From positions 10,536-74,535 of the forward strand of contig CAZVFU010000003.1 in the NCBI GenBank assembly GCA_964626595.1: 64,000 nucleotides of DNA, written 5' to 3'. The DNA is from JAWLFI01 sp964626595 (lineage in GTDB: Bacteria > Bacteroidota > Bacteroidia > Chitinophagales > Saprospiraceae). This document shows, piece by piece, positions 17,769 to 26,725 of the stretch. The translations under genes were made by a program, and so were the position numbers. The notes beneath the pieces are model-generated. The model was not told where the DNA came from and did no database searches. It saw only the letters and a program-made list of their open reading frames with translations. The first letter of the stretch is position 1. Each line of letters opens with the position of its first letter.

Positions 17769-18455
17769 ATGACGAGTAAGAAAAAAATCATCGATGTCCA
17801 GGGCTTAAATATTTTCAGATCGGACTCGCCCGTCCTGTCGGACTTGAACTTCAGCATTTACGAAGGTGACTTTTGTTACTTGCTAGGGGCGACGGGCTCA
17901 GGCAAGTCTTCCTTATTGCAAACTATTTTTGCTTCCTTGCCTGTCCATTCCGGGCGAATCGTTGTGGACGGAGTGGATTTAACCGGACTTCGTCCTAAGG
18001 ATATCCCCGATTATCGCAGAAAGTTAGGGATGGTTTTTCAGGATTTTCGATTGCTGGAAGACTATTCGGTATTTAAAAATCTGGATTTCATTCTTAAGGC
18101 TACGGACTGGAAATCGAAGAAAAATCGTAAACAACGTATCGAAGAAATCCTGGAATGGGTGCATTTGCCAGGGAAACAAGACCGGATGCCTCATGAAATA
18201 TCAGGTGGCGAGCGGCAGAGAGTAGCCATTGCCCGGGCACTGCTCAATACTCCTTCCTTAATCATTGGCGACGAGCCTACCGGCAATTTGGACCCTGCCA
18301 CCACAGATGAAATTATGTTTTTGTTACGCCGGCTGAACAAGGAAAAGGGGACTGCAATTTTTATTGCTACACATGACTATAGATTGCTCGATAAGTTTCC
18401 GGGGCGAATTTTTCGCGTTGCCGATGGAGGCATGGTTGAAGAGAAAGGGTATTAA
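17769..18455 (+). CDS. ftsE: Cell division ATPase FtsE
   Basis: The 228-residue ABC ATPase has Walker A GATGSGKSS (about residues 41-49), the phrase FQDFRLLEDYSVFKNL that marks FtsE, signature ISGGERQR and Walker B IIGDEPTGNLDP. With FtsX, FtsE forms the divisome complex that activates cell-wall hydrolases. No ftsX follows; the downstream region is non-coding repeat B. The gene stands alone between the divergent ccm operon and the repeat. Confidence 0.88.
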   Translation: MTSKKKIIDVQGLNIFRSDSPVLSDLNFSIYEGDFCYLLGATGSGKSSLLQTIFASLPVHSGRIVVDGVDLTGLRPKDIPDYRRKLGMVFQDFRLLEDYSVFKNLDFILKATDWKSKKNRKQRIEEILEWVHLPGKQDRMPHEISGGERQRVAIARALLNTPSLIIGDEPTGNLDPATTDEIMFLLRRLNKEKGTAIFIATHDYRLLDKFPGRIFRVADGGMVEEKGY

Positions 18456-18507
18456 AAAATTTTAGTGGGTTTTCGAATTTAACGATATTTTCCCTGCATT
18501 TTTTGCG

Positions 18508-18734
18508 ATACGCGCTGTGAAGGGGGCGCGGCCGGGCCGCGAGCCGTCGAGATCAGCGCAAGCGAATGCGCTGATGAGAGGGCCGAGTGAAGCCGCCGAT
18601 GTACCGAGAAACCCGGGCTATTGCCTGGGGCATCTCGAGGACAGAGGCGGAACTACTGAACGAGCCCCGAAACATAGCGCCCCGGCCCCGATCGCGTAAA
18701 GCTCATTATAAAAAACAGGGGCCGGGGATCGCCC
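18508..18734 (-). repeat. GC-rich hairpin element, copy B (minus orientation)
   Basis: Read on the minus strand it begins GGGCGATCCCCGGCCCC and ends TTCACAGCGCG. The first hairpin pairs CCCCGGCCCC (18680-18689) with GGGGCCGGGG (18718-18727) around a 28-base AT-rich loop. A second is perfect: ATCAGCGCA/TGCGCTGAT, 18552-18575. It fills most of the 420-base gap between ftsE and the YkuK-like gene; the remaining 140 bases (18735-18875) are AT-rich leader with nothing recognised. This copy is more divergent than D, E and F. Confidence 0.72.
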
Positions 18735-18875
18735 TCATCATAGGCTCATTTATTCATTAATTGGCATTGGCTAATTTGACCGTCAGGGATAAAACTAAAA
18801 GTGTATTTGTATTAATTTCATATGAATATTTTGAATCCGTAAACTTTTATATGCCTTTCCCTTGTTTAAACGATT

Positions 18876-19367
18876 ATGTATGTAACTTCTGGAAATTCGG
18901 GATGGAGACGGATTAATGGGGATTCTCTTTTACGCCCTTTGCTGGATGAAGTGGAGGATGTGCTGCGCCTCCAGGAAGACTATTTATCTCAATTATCGAT
19001 TTGTGTAGGAACAGATTCTGAGGTTCGTACGGCATACACAAAATTTGCTACTGTAATCGTATTTCTTCGCGAAGGCGCGGGTGGATTCATGTTTTTGCGT
19101 AAGTCTGCCCGGAAAGGAAGGGTCGGTCTCAAAGAGCGTATGATTCAGGAAGTATCCACGTCTATAGAAGTGGCCTATGAATTGGCTCCTTTGCTGAAAA
19201 AATATGGGATCCCGATGGAAGTACATGCTGATATCAATCCCGATCCCCGGTATTTGTCCTCAGCGGCATTTAAAGAGGCGATGGGGTATATTAAAGGAAT
19301 GGGGTTTACTTTTAAAGCTAAGCCGGATGCTTTTGCGAGTTCTTCATGTGCTGACCGATTCGTTTAG
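18876..19367 (+). CDS. YkuK/DUF458-family ribonuclease H-like protein
   Basis: The 163-residue protein shows the family pattern: CVGTDSEVR near residue 47 and the C-terminal block MEVHADINPD followed by GYIKGMGFTFKAKPDAFA and an ASSCADRFV end. DUF458 (YkuK in Bacillus) has an RNase H-like fold with acidic residues in these positions; its physiological substrate is unknown. It is flanked by repeat B and by the M16 peptidase pair, with 115 bases to the latter. Length matches the family. Confidence 0.85.
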   Translation: MYVTSGNSGWRRINGDSLLRPLLDEVEDVLRLQEDYLSQLSICVGTDSEVRTAYTKFATVIVFLREGAGGFMFLRKSARKGRVGLKERMIQEVSTSIEVAYELAPLLKKYGIPMEVHADINPDPRYLSSAAFKEAMGYIKGMGFTFKAKPDAFASSSCADRFV

Positions 19368-19482
19368 AGTGTCCTGGACTTTTCAAATCCGTCATAAATC
19401 GATAAAATCGAACGACCTATCTATTTATTTATGCATCTTGGGATATACTTTCATATATTTAGGGTGTAAAAATGATAAACAC

Positions 19483-20832
19483 ATGAAAATGAATAATCTG
19501 ACACGACTTTTTTTAATGTTGGTGCTAGGCTTTGGTAGTCTGCTCAATGTAACCTTTGCACAAATGACACAAATTGATTTTGAAGAGTATACGCTGGACA
19601 ACGGGCTCCATGTTATTTTGCATAATGACGAGAGTGCGCCGGTTGCGGTAGTCTCTGTGATGTACCACGTAGGATCCAAAAATGAAGACCCGGACCGAAC
19701 GGGCTTTGCTCACTTTTTTGAGCATTTGTTATTTGAGGGCACTGAAAATATTGAACGGGGTGAATTTGATAAATATGTTGAAAAGGCCGGAGGCTCATTA
19801 AATGCCAATACGAGTTTTGATCGCACCTATTATTACGAGCTCTTGCCTGCAAATCAGCTCGAATTAGGTTTATGGCTAGAGTCAGAGCGTATGTTGCACG
19901 CTGTCGTCGATACTGTGGGGATTGAAACACAACGATCTGTGGTGAAAGAAGAGAAAAGACAACGGGTGGATAACCAACCCTACGGAACAGTTATGCAGGA
20001 GACTTTTAGTCGCGCTTTCTCCAAGCATCCCTACCAGTGGATGCCGATCGGAAGTATGGAGCATTTGAATGCAGCTTCTGAAGAAGATTATAAAAATTTC
20101 TATGAGACCTTTTATGTTCCTAATAATGCGGTTTTGAGTATTGCAGGTAATTTGGGTGACATCGATCAATTAAAGTCATGGATTGAGATGTATTTCGGTT
20201 CAATTCCAAGAGGAACGAACGATATACCGGTTCCGGAATTGAATGAACCTGCCTTGAGTAAGGAAATACGCGATACGGTTTTTGATGAGATCCAATTGCC
20301 GGCGGTCATACAGGGGTATCGCATTCCCGAGCAGACCCATCCCGATTATTACGCTTTGGATATGTTGGCCTCCGTTCTTTCGAGAGGAGAATCTTCTCGC
20401 ATGTACAAGCGAATTGTTGATGACGAACAGTTGGCCCTGGCTGTATTTAACTTTGCCTTTGGTCTTGAGCATTATGGATTAAGTATTAATTACGGAATCG
20501 CTAATATGGGTACGGACCCTCAAGTGTTGGAGTCAGCTATGGACGAGGAAGTCGAAAAGCTGAAGAATAATTTGATCACTGAGAAGGAGTATCAAAAAAT
20601 CCTCAATCAAAAGGAATCTCAATTTGTGAGCCAAAATGCAAGTATGGCTGGTATTGCTGAAAATTTGGCTACCTACCACATGTTTTATGGAGAAGCTCAA
20701 TTAGTCAATCAGATTTTGGATAAATACCGGGCAGTCAGCCGAGAGGATATAAAGCGCGTCGCGAAAAAGTATCTTAAGCCGAATCAACGCGTGGTCCTAT
20801 ACTATTTGCCAAAACCAGCTGAAGCACAGTAA
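19483..20832 (+). CDS. M16 family zinc peptidase, catalytically competent subunit
   Basis: I place the start at ATG 19483, which gives a signal peptide (MKMNNLTRLFLMLVLGFG... ending VTFAQ) and 449 residues; the open frame upstream to 19204 overlaps the YkuK-like gene in another frame and has no coding character. The inverted zinc motif HFFEH of M16 peptidases (pitrilysin/MPP type) is near residue 80, with the usual downstream Glu region (SVVKEEKRQR). It should degrade peptides in the periplasm. It precedes a catalytically dead M16 partner by 15 bases, and the two probably form a heterodimer. Confidence 0.92.
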   Translation: MKMNNLTRLFLMLVLGFGSLLNVTFAQMTQIDFEEYTLDNGLHVILHNDESAPVAVVSVMYHVGSKNEDPDRTGFAHFFEHLLFEGTENIERGEFDKYVEKAGGSLNANTSFDRTYYYELLPANQLELGLWLESERMLHAVVDTVGIETQRSVVKEEKRQRVDNQPYGTVMQETFSRAFSKHPYQWMPIGSMEHLNAASEEDYKNFYETFYVPNNAVLSIAGNLGDIDQLKSWIEMYFGSIPRGTNDIPVPELNEPALSKEIRDTVFDEIQLPAVIQGYRIPEQTHPDYYALDMLASVLSRGESSRMYKRIVDDEQLALAVFNFAFGLEHYGLSINYGIANMGTDPQVLESAMDEEVEKLKNNLITEKEYQKILNQKESQFVSQNASMAGIAENLATYHMFYGEAQLVNQILDKYRAVSREDIKRVAKKYLKPNQRVVLYYLPKPAEAQ

Positions 20833-20847
20833 TAAAAACGAAAACTC

Positions 20848-22986
20848 ATGAAGAATTATATATTTCTCGTAATCTTGGCCTTTTCCTTATTTCAATGTTC
20901 ACCTAAAACCGGAGAAAAAGTGTCGGATAGCTCCTCTCAAATTCCTACTGACCTAACAGAAGACTTTAGAAGTTCTGCACCTGAGCCTGGCCCAGCCCCC
21001 CAGCTGAAAATGGGGGACTACACTCAGGTACAACTCGACAATGGATTGAAGATCATTGTGGTAGAGAATCATAAGCTTCCGCGCGTTTCGTTCCAACTTT
21101 TTGTGGATACGGATCCTATTGTGGAAGGTGAAGAAGCCGGATTTGTTTCTATGACAGGCGATTTGTTGAGTACGGGTACGGAGAACAGAACGAAAGCTGA
21201 GATCGACGAATCAATCGATTTTATTGGAGCCAACTTGTCGACCTCAAGTCGGGGTGCTTTTGGCTCGTGTCTAACGCAACACAAGCGCACCTTGCTTGAT
21301 ATTATGTCGGACGTGGTATTGAGACCGGCATTCAATGGAGAAGAATTTGAGAAACTGAAGAAGCAAATGTTATCTGGCATAGCCTCTTCAAAAAATAACC
21401 CGAACGCGATTGCATCCAATATCCGTTCGCAGGTTAATTTTGGAAAATCTCATCCATATGGTGAGTTCGCGACAGAATCTACTGTCGAGAATATTTCATT
21501 AGAAAGTTGTAAGAAATACTATTCGACTTACTTTAAGCCCAATGTATCCTACTTTGTAGTGGTAGGTGATATTAAAGCTGATGAAGCTAAAAAATTAGCA
21601 GAAGAGTATTTTGGTGATTGGGAAACAGCTGATGTACCCAAACCTAATACCGCGCAACCGGAGGCACCTGATGCAACAAATGTTTCTTTTGTAGATAGAG
21701 CCGGTGCAGTGCAGTCGGTTATAAATGTGACTTATCCAGTAGATTTGAAATTGACCTCTGAAGATTATGTAGCGGCGAGAGTCATGAATAATATCTTAGG
21801 AGGTGGAGTCTTTTCGGGTTACTTAATGCAAAACCTAAGGGAGGATAAAGCCTTTACCTATGGAGCTCGATCTAGCCTGTCACCGGATCGCTTAATCGGA
21901 AGTTTTCAAGCTTATGCCAGCGTCCGAAATGAGGTGACAGACTCTGCTATTGTAGAGTTTTTGCATGAAATGAATCGAATTCGAACCGAAGAAGTTGCGG
22001 ATGAGAATTTGAATTTAGTGAAAAACTCTATGAATGGATCTTTTGCCCGATCCCTGGAAAGACCTCAAACCGTTGCTCAGCAAGCGCTCTCCATTGCTCG
22101 ATTTGATTTGCCCAAGGACTTTTACGAGTCGTACTTGAGGAAAATTGAAGCCGTAACGAAAGAAGACGTTATGATGGCAGCCAAAAAATATATACGTCCA
22201 GATGCCGCGAATATTTTAATTGTTGGAAATAAGGATGATGTCGCTGAAAAAGTAAAACGGTTTGATTCAAAAGGTCAGGTTACTTTCTTTAACGCGGAAG
22301 GGGAGAAGGTGGTTGCCTCAGATAAGGCTATCCCGGAAGGACTTACTGCTCAAGATGTCATTAACTCCTACCTGGAGGCCATCGGTGGTGAAGAGGCTCT
22401 TCGCGACGTAAGTAGTTTACACATGAAGTACGATATGAATGTGGGAGCCATGACGCTTTCAGGAACGCGGAAAATAAATGTTCCGAATCAGTTTCTGGAA
22501 ACGATCGAGATGAATGGCATGGTCGCTCAAAAACAAGTCTATAACAACGGGAAAGGTATGGCTCAATCCCCTCAAGGTAAACAAGCTATTGAAGGCGATG
22601 AACTGGAATCTTTTAAAATGAATGCAAAGATTTTCGGAGAATTGTACTACGATGAGATGGGGCATGAATTAAAATTGCTCGGGCTGGAAGAAGTCAATGG
22701 CAAGGATGTTTATAAAGTCAAAGTGATGCCTAAGGTAGGGGAAGATCAAACCTTCTTCTTTGATGTTGAATCCGGATTGAAAATTCGGGAAATATCGACG
22801 ACGGAAGGGCAGCAGGGCCCAACAACGATTACAGTTGATTATAAAGATTACCAAGAAGTGGAAGGTGTTATGGTGCCCATGACGACAGAGCTCAGCGGTC
22901 CTATGCCTCAACCTATTAAAATGGTAGTAAAAGAGGTGAATCTGAATGTGGAGATTGATGAAAGTGAATTCAAAATAGGGGAGTAA
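20848..22986 (+). CDS. M16-like inactive subunit, lipoprotein with extra C-terminal domain
   Basis: This 712-residue lipoprotein has a lipobox at LFQC (Cys17). The M16 fold covers about residues 60-480, but the HxxEH position reads FVSMTGDLL, so it lacks zinc ligands and should be a structural subunit for the upstream peptidase. The region from about 500 to the end (starting AQDVINSYLEAIGGEEAL) resembles the outer-membrane-lipoprotein-sorting/LolA-like fold seen fused to such peptidases in Bacteroidota. It ends at a strong hairpin. The anchor would hold the pair at a membrane. Confidence 0.9.
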   Translation: MKNYIFLVILAFSLFQCSPKTGEKVSDSSSQIPTDLTEDFRSSAPEPGPAPQLKMGDYTQVQLDNGLKIIVVENHKLPRVSFQLFVDTDPIVEGEEAGFVSMTGDLLSTGTENRTKAEIDESIDFIGANLSTSSRGAFGSCLTQHKRTLLDIMSDVVLRPAFNGEEFEKLKKQMLSGIASSKNNPNAIASNIRSQVNFGKSHPYGEFATESTVENISLESCKKYYSTYFKPNVSYFVVVGDIKADEAKKLAEEYFGDWETADVPKPNTAQPEAPDATNVSFVDRAGAVQSVINVTYPVDLKLTSEDYVAARVMNNILGGGVFSGYLMQNLREDKAFTYGARSSLSPDRLIGSFQAYASVRNEVTDSAIVEFLHEMNRIRTEEVADENLNLVKNSMNGSFARSLERPQTVAQQALSIARFDLPKDFYESYLRKIEAVTKEDVMMAAKKYIRPDAANILIVGNKDDVAEKVKRFDSKGQVTFFNAEGEKVVASDKAIPEGLTAQDVINSYLEAIGGEEALRDVSSLHMKYDMNVGAMTLSGTRKINVPNQFLETIEMNGMVAQKQVYNNGKGMAQSPQGKQAIEGDELESFKMNAKIFGELYYDEMGHELKLLGLEEVNGKDVYKVKVMPKVGEDQTFFFDVESGLKIREISTTEGQQGPTTITVDYKDYQEVEGVMVPMTTELSGPMPQPIKMVVKEVNLNVEIDESEFKIGE

Positions 22987-22992
22987 AAATTA

Positions 22993-23020
22993 TAGAAGAG
23001 GGGAAAACTCCCCTCTTCTA
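22993..23020 (+). terminator. Intrinsic terminator-like hairpin after the M16 pair
   Basis: TAGAAGAGGGG and its exact complement CCCCTCTTCTA form an 11-bp stem with a 6-base loop, six bases after the M16 stop codon. Only three T follow, so it may act with a factor or as an mRNA 3' stabiliser. Confidence 0.65.
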
Positions 23021-23043
23021 TTTCCCTCGTATGAAACATTCGG

Positions 23044-23532
23044 ATGATTCAAATTTATGTGACTGGAGGTACCTTCGATAAAGACTATAACTTTATAACC
23101 GGTGACCTTTTTTTTCGAGATACCCACTTGCCCGACATGTTATCCAGAGGGCGTTGCACACTGGATGTCGATGTTAAGACTCTTATGATGGTAGATAGTC
23201 TTGAAATGGCCGAGGCTGATCGCCATCTGATCGCACACAACTGTCAGCGAACTCAAGCCGAACAAATTGTGATTACGCACGGTACAGATCGCATGGTCGA
23301 AACGGCGGGCTATTTGGCACAAGAAAATCTAGGTAACAAAACCATTGTTCTGGTAGGGGCCATGATTCCTTACGCCTTCGGAACGTCTTCGGATGGGTTT
23401 TTTAATTTGGGAAGTGCATTGGCATTTGTTCAAAGTATGCCTCCCGGTATTTACATTTCCATGAATGGCCGATGCTTTAGTTGGGATAAGGTGAAAAAGA
23501 ATACACAAACTGGATTTTTTGAAGCCAAATAG
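23044..23532 (+). CDS. Short asparaginase-domain protein (N-terminal domain only)
   Basis: The 162-residue protein matches the N-terminal domain of L-asparaginases: TGGTFDKDY contains the first catalytic Thr, and ITHGTDRMVETA contains the second Thr and Asp; LVGAMIPY follows. Full enzymes have about 330 residues and need a second domain for the dimer interface that completes the active site. This gene has a clean stop and no remnant of the second domain downstream, so it is a natural short form. Activity on asparagine is unproven. It lies between the M16 terminator and the OmpA gene. Confidence 0.82.
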   Translation: MIQIYVTGGTFDKDYNFITGDLFFRDTHLPDMLSRGRCTLDVDVKTLMMVDSLEMAEADRHLIAHNCQRTQAEQIVITHGTDRMVETAGYLAQENLGNKTIVLVGAMIPYAFGTSSDGFFNLGSALAFVQSMPPGIYISMNGRCFSWDKVKKNTQTGFFEAK

Positions 23533-23565
23533 AAGGGAATCATCTTTTCTTTTCAGAATTATTAC

Positions 23566-23573
23566 TATATTTG
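23566..23573 (+). promoter_or_regulatory. Candidate -7 box (TATATTTG) for the OmpA-family gene
   Basis: TATATTTG matches TAnnTTTG exactly, 30 bases before the chosen ATG. The -33 region holds only T-runs, no TTTG. Confidence 0.45.
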
Positions 23574-23602
23574 ATAATATGTATCTCTGTCAAATGTAAT
23601 TG

Positions 23603-24991
23603 ATGATGAAAAATATCCTGCTTGCATCTCTAGCTTTTGCTCTTTTTTTCCCTTTTTCCGGCCATAGTCAATCCGACTCTACTGAAATTGTTCGTAAGCA
23701 TGGGTTTGCAGCTAAAAAGTTGTTTATTGATTTTTTAGGCCCGAGTGGTGGGGATATTGTTGATTTTAGATCATATAGCGATGGTTTTGAGATCGGTTAC
23801 ATGCACAATTTTACGGGTCCCATAGAACTGTATACACCCTTTCGGACTGCTATCGTTCAATTTGACGGTGAGCAGACTCCGACTCGAATGCATAGTCTTG
23901 GAGCCCAACTTCAATACAATCTGAAGGATGAGAAGGCTTTATTTCAGCCTTATTTATTACTGGGTGGAAACGTTCTTTTTGCCGTTGATGATGATACCCA
24001 GGTAGATCTGCCCCTTGGAATTGGACTGAATATAAACATCCATCCGTCTACAGCCATAAACCTTCAGGGAGGATATCATCTTAGTGGAGAAGATCGATCC
24101 AATATGAATTTAACGATGGGGGTAAAGTATTATTTTTTACAAAAGAAAAAGCCTGAACCACCTGTTGAGGAGGAAAAAGAGGAAGAGGAAGAAAAAGATG
24201 AATTAGAAGATACGGATGGCGATGGTGTGGCCGATATTTACGACCTATGCCCGAGCGAAGCCGGAATAGCCATGTTTGATGGTTGCCCGGATTCAGATGG
24301 CGATGGGATTCCTGATCACAAAGATAAGTGTCCTGAAGATGCAGGGCCGAAAATATTCGATGGTTGTCCGGATACCGATGGCGATGGGGTGCCCGACAGT
24401 GAGGATGAATGTCCGAATGTTCCCGGATCCAAAGAAAGTAAAGGATGTCCTACCATAGATAGCGATGGCGATGGCATTCCTGACGACAGGGATGATTGTC
24501 CGAAGGAGTATGGACCGAGAGCTACTGGTGGCTGCCCGGACCGGGATGGTGATGGCGTGCCCGATAAAGATGACAAGTGTATAGATACGCCTGGCCCAGT
24601 TAATAATATGGGTTGTCCGGTCATTGAGGAAAAGGAGCAGGAAGTACTCGATCTCGCTATGGAATCTGTCAAGTTCGATTCAAATCGGGCTACACTTAAA
24701 CCCTCTTCTTTCAAGAATTTGAATGATATTGCTGAGATTATGAAGCGATATCCCGATTACAAACTCCGCATCAGTGGACACACGGATAATACCGGTAGCC
24801 GGGCTTTAAATCAACGTCTCTCAGAAAGACGTGCGCGCTCCTGCTATGAATACCTGGCCAGTCGAGGTATAAGTGCATCTCGAATGTCCTATGTAGGATT
24901 TGGCCCTGACAAGCCTCGCTCAGATAATGATACAGAAACGGGTCGTCGATTAAATCGACGAGTTGAATTTGATCTTTATATTGCCGAGTAG
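23603..24991 (+). CDS. OmpA-family outer membrane protein with thrombospondin type 3 repeats
   Basis: I take the ATG at 23603 (another at 23606; the frame also has TTG at 23600); about 462 residues. After a signal peptide (ending SGHSQ) comes a beta-barrel of roughly 150 residues, an acidic hinge (EEEKEEEEEKDELED), five or more calcium-binding thrombospondin-3 repeats of the form DSDGDGIPD...C, and a C-terminal OmpA domain (VKFDSNRATLKP, ISGHTDNTGS, RRLNRRVEF) that binds peptidoglycan. The protein should link outer membrane and cell wall. It is convergent with the MATE gene; the stop codons are about 20 bases apart. Confidence 0.93.
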   Translation: MMKNILLASLAFALFFPFSGHSQSDSTEIVRKHGFAAKKLFIDFLGPSGGDIVDFRSYSDGFEIGYMHNFTGPIELYTPFRTAIVQFDGEQTPTRMHSLGAQLQYNLKDEKALFQPYLLLGGNVLFAVDDDTQVDLPLGIGLNINIHPSTAINLQGGYHLSGEDRSNMNLTMGVKYYFLQKKKPEPPVEEEKEEEEEKDELEDTDGDGVADIYDLCPSEAGIAMFDGCPDSDGDGIPDHKDKCPEDAGPKIFDGCPDTDGDGVPDSEDECPNVPGSKESKGCPTIDSDGDGIPDDRDDCPKEYGPRATGGCPDRDGDGVPDKDDKCIDTPGPVNNMGCPVIEEKEQEVLDLAMESVKFDSNRATLKPSSFKNLNDIAEIMKRYPDYKLRISGHTDNTGSRALNQRLSERRARSCYEYLASRGISASRMSYVGFGPDKPRSDNDTETGRRLNRRVEFDLYIAE

Positions 24992-25012
24992 GTGCTGAAT
25001 TTCAAGGATTCA

Positions 25013-26341
25013 TTAGCTGGAAGCTAATGCCGTTCGGCTGGCTCGCAGGAAACGGATGAGTAAAAAAAGTGCTGAAAAACTCAACCCTATAAGCAGTCCC
25101 ATCCAAATACCCACATATCCCCAGTCCCAATAAAAAGTGAGGATATAACCCAGGGGAAGCCCGAGCAACCAGTAGGCTAGCAATACAAAGAAAGTGGGCC
25201 ATTTGACGTCTTCCAGTCCCCGGAGTAAACCCACACTCACTGCTTGAATCCCGTCTGAAAGTTGAAATAGAGCTGCTATGAGTAGCATCTCTCCCGCCAT
25301 TAAAATAACTTCCGGATTATCGATGTACAATTTCGGTAACTGGAATCGAAGCAATGCTATGGCAATAGCTGAAATCGCCATAAAGCCTGTGGTCACCAAT
25401 AATATATTACTACCTGTAAACCTGATTTTGGATTGATCTTCTTCGCCGTAAGCCCTGCCCATTCGAATAGCTCCTGCTGACGAGAAGCCAATGCACACCA
25501 TGAACGGTATCGATGCCAAATTGATGGCAATTTGATGAGCCGCGAGAGGGAGGGTGCCCAACACACCCATTAATAGGGCGGCAGCTACAAAAGCACCGGT
25601 CTCGAAGGTATATTGAAAGCCGGCAGGAACACCCAGAGACAATATTTTTTGCACAATTTCCTTATTCCATTGAAAATTAAAAGCCATATAACGTTTGAAT
25701 TGACTATAATGCATCAATACTAAGATAAAACCCAACATAATACATCGGGTCATTACTGTTGCCACACCTGCACCGAATAAGCCCCAGGCCGGAAAGACCC
25801 AGGGACCGAAAATGAGAAGGTAGTTCAGGAAAAAGTTAATGGGAATGCTGGCCAGACTGACATATAAAGCCGGGCGCATCCATTCCAGACCCTCCGTAAA
25901 ATTTTTCACATTTAAGAATAAAGCCTGAGGAACCACACTTAGAGCCAATAAATAGATGTAGGGTTCAGCTGAGGTGATCACCGACTCAGGTTGTCCCAGT
26001 ACATAGAGTAAAGGGAAGCCCAGTATCATTAATAATCCCAAAAGTATACCTGCTCCCAAAGCTGTCCAATTTCCATTTCTAAACACGGACGTTAAGTTTT
26101 GGAACTGTCGCCGAGCAAAGAGTTTGGCCGCTATGGGAGCCACGCCAGCAGTGAGCCCAAAACAAAAAGTGAGTGGAATAGCTAAATAGCTATTGGCTAA
26201 AGCCGCGGCAGCCAGAGGTTCTGCCCCTAATCGGCCCACCATCATGCTATCAATTACCCCCAAAGCGATATAGGATAATTGCCCCAAAATTACGGGACCA
26301 GCAATTAAAAGTGACTTTCTAATGTCGGCCTTTCTCGTCAT
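25013..26341 (-). CDS. MATE-family multidrug/cation efflux transporter
   Basis: The 442-residue protein has about 12 hydrophobic helices in two halves. The first, LLIAGPVILGQLSYIALGVI followed by DSMMVGRLG, is the classic MATE N-terminus; LAAAALANSY and GLTAGVAPIAAK also fit. It exports organic cations or drugs in exchange for sodium or protons. The C-terminal LFLLIRFLRASR is the usual basic end. A CATTAGCT/AGCTAATG stem (25011-25029) overlaps its stop codon. The start ATG is 50 bases from repeat element C. Confidence 0.92.
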   Translation of the reverse strand: MTRKADIRKSLLIAGPVILGQLSYIALGVIDSMMVGRLGAEPLAAAALANSYLAIPLTFCFGLTAGVAPIAAKLFARRQFQNLTSVFRNGNWTALGAGILLGLLMILGFPLLYVLGQPESVITSAEPYIYLLALSVVPQALFLNVKNFTEGLEWMRPALYVSLASIPINFFLNYLLIFGPWVFPAWGLFGAGVATVMTRCIMLGFILVLMHYSQFKRYMAFNFQWNKEIVQKILSLGVPAGFQYTFETGAFVAAALLMGVLGTLPLAAHQIAINLASIPFMVCIGFSSAGAIRMGRAYGEEDQSKIRFTGSNILLVTTGFMAISAIAIALLRFQLPKLYIDNPEVILMAGEMLLIAALFQLSDGIQAVSVGLLRGLEDVKWPTFFVLLAYWLLGLPLGYILTFYWDWGYVGIWMGLLIGLSFSALFLLIRFLRASRTALASS

Positions 26342-26390
26342 AGGCCGGCAAATCTACTAACTTTTATAAGCAATTACTTTATATTTTTTT

Positions 26391-26503
26391 GGGCGTCCCC
26401 CGAGTGTCCGCCAAAATGGCGGACACTCGGGGCGTTATGCTTCAGGCTATCGGTCTCGTCCAAGGACGAGACTCCTTCGGACCTTCCGCAGCACTGACGC
26501 GAA
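26391..26503 (+). repeat. GC-rich hairpin element, copy C
   Basis: It starts GGGCGTCCCC and ends CTGACGCG. The first hairpin is a perfect 15-bp stem: CCCCGAGTGTCCGCC (26398-26412) pairs with its complement at 26418-26432 around AAAAT. A second perfect stem GTCTCGTCC/GGACGAGAC has a two-base loop (26453-26472). It sits in the 384-base gap between the divergent MATE and ypdA genes, upstream of both. The rest of this gap (26504-26725) is AT-rich leader; I see no other feature in it. Confidence 0.75.
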
Positions 26504-26725
26504 GCTGATCGGAAAATCTACTCATTTCTTTTTCATACTGTTTATTTGCTGCGTTTAATTTCATTTGAAAGTATTGGATTTACTTGTGCATTTTGCATCG
26601 GATACGATTTGACTTCCATTCAAACAAACAAGGGGGGCGTTTTTGTGTTATTTTACTATATTTTTAGATGCGAAAAGATTTTAATCAAGAGGTAGAAGTA
26701 TAACACCCGAAAAGAAACGGATTAC

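Noticed and set aside
18517..18699. 60-residue ORF inside repeat copy B
   Set aside because: It lies fully within the hairpin element and has the low-complexity composition of that DNA.
19204..19482. N-terminal extension of the M16 peptidase
   Set aside because: It overlaps the YkuK-like gene and precedes a clear signal peptide at 19483.
25011..25029. Terminator between the OmpA and MATE genes (CATTAGCT/AGCTAATG)
   Set aside because: The stem overlaps the MATE stop codon and has no T-tract on either strand, so it is not called as a terminator.
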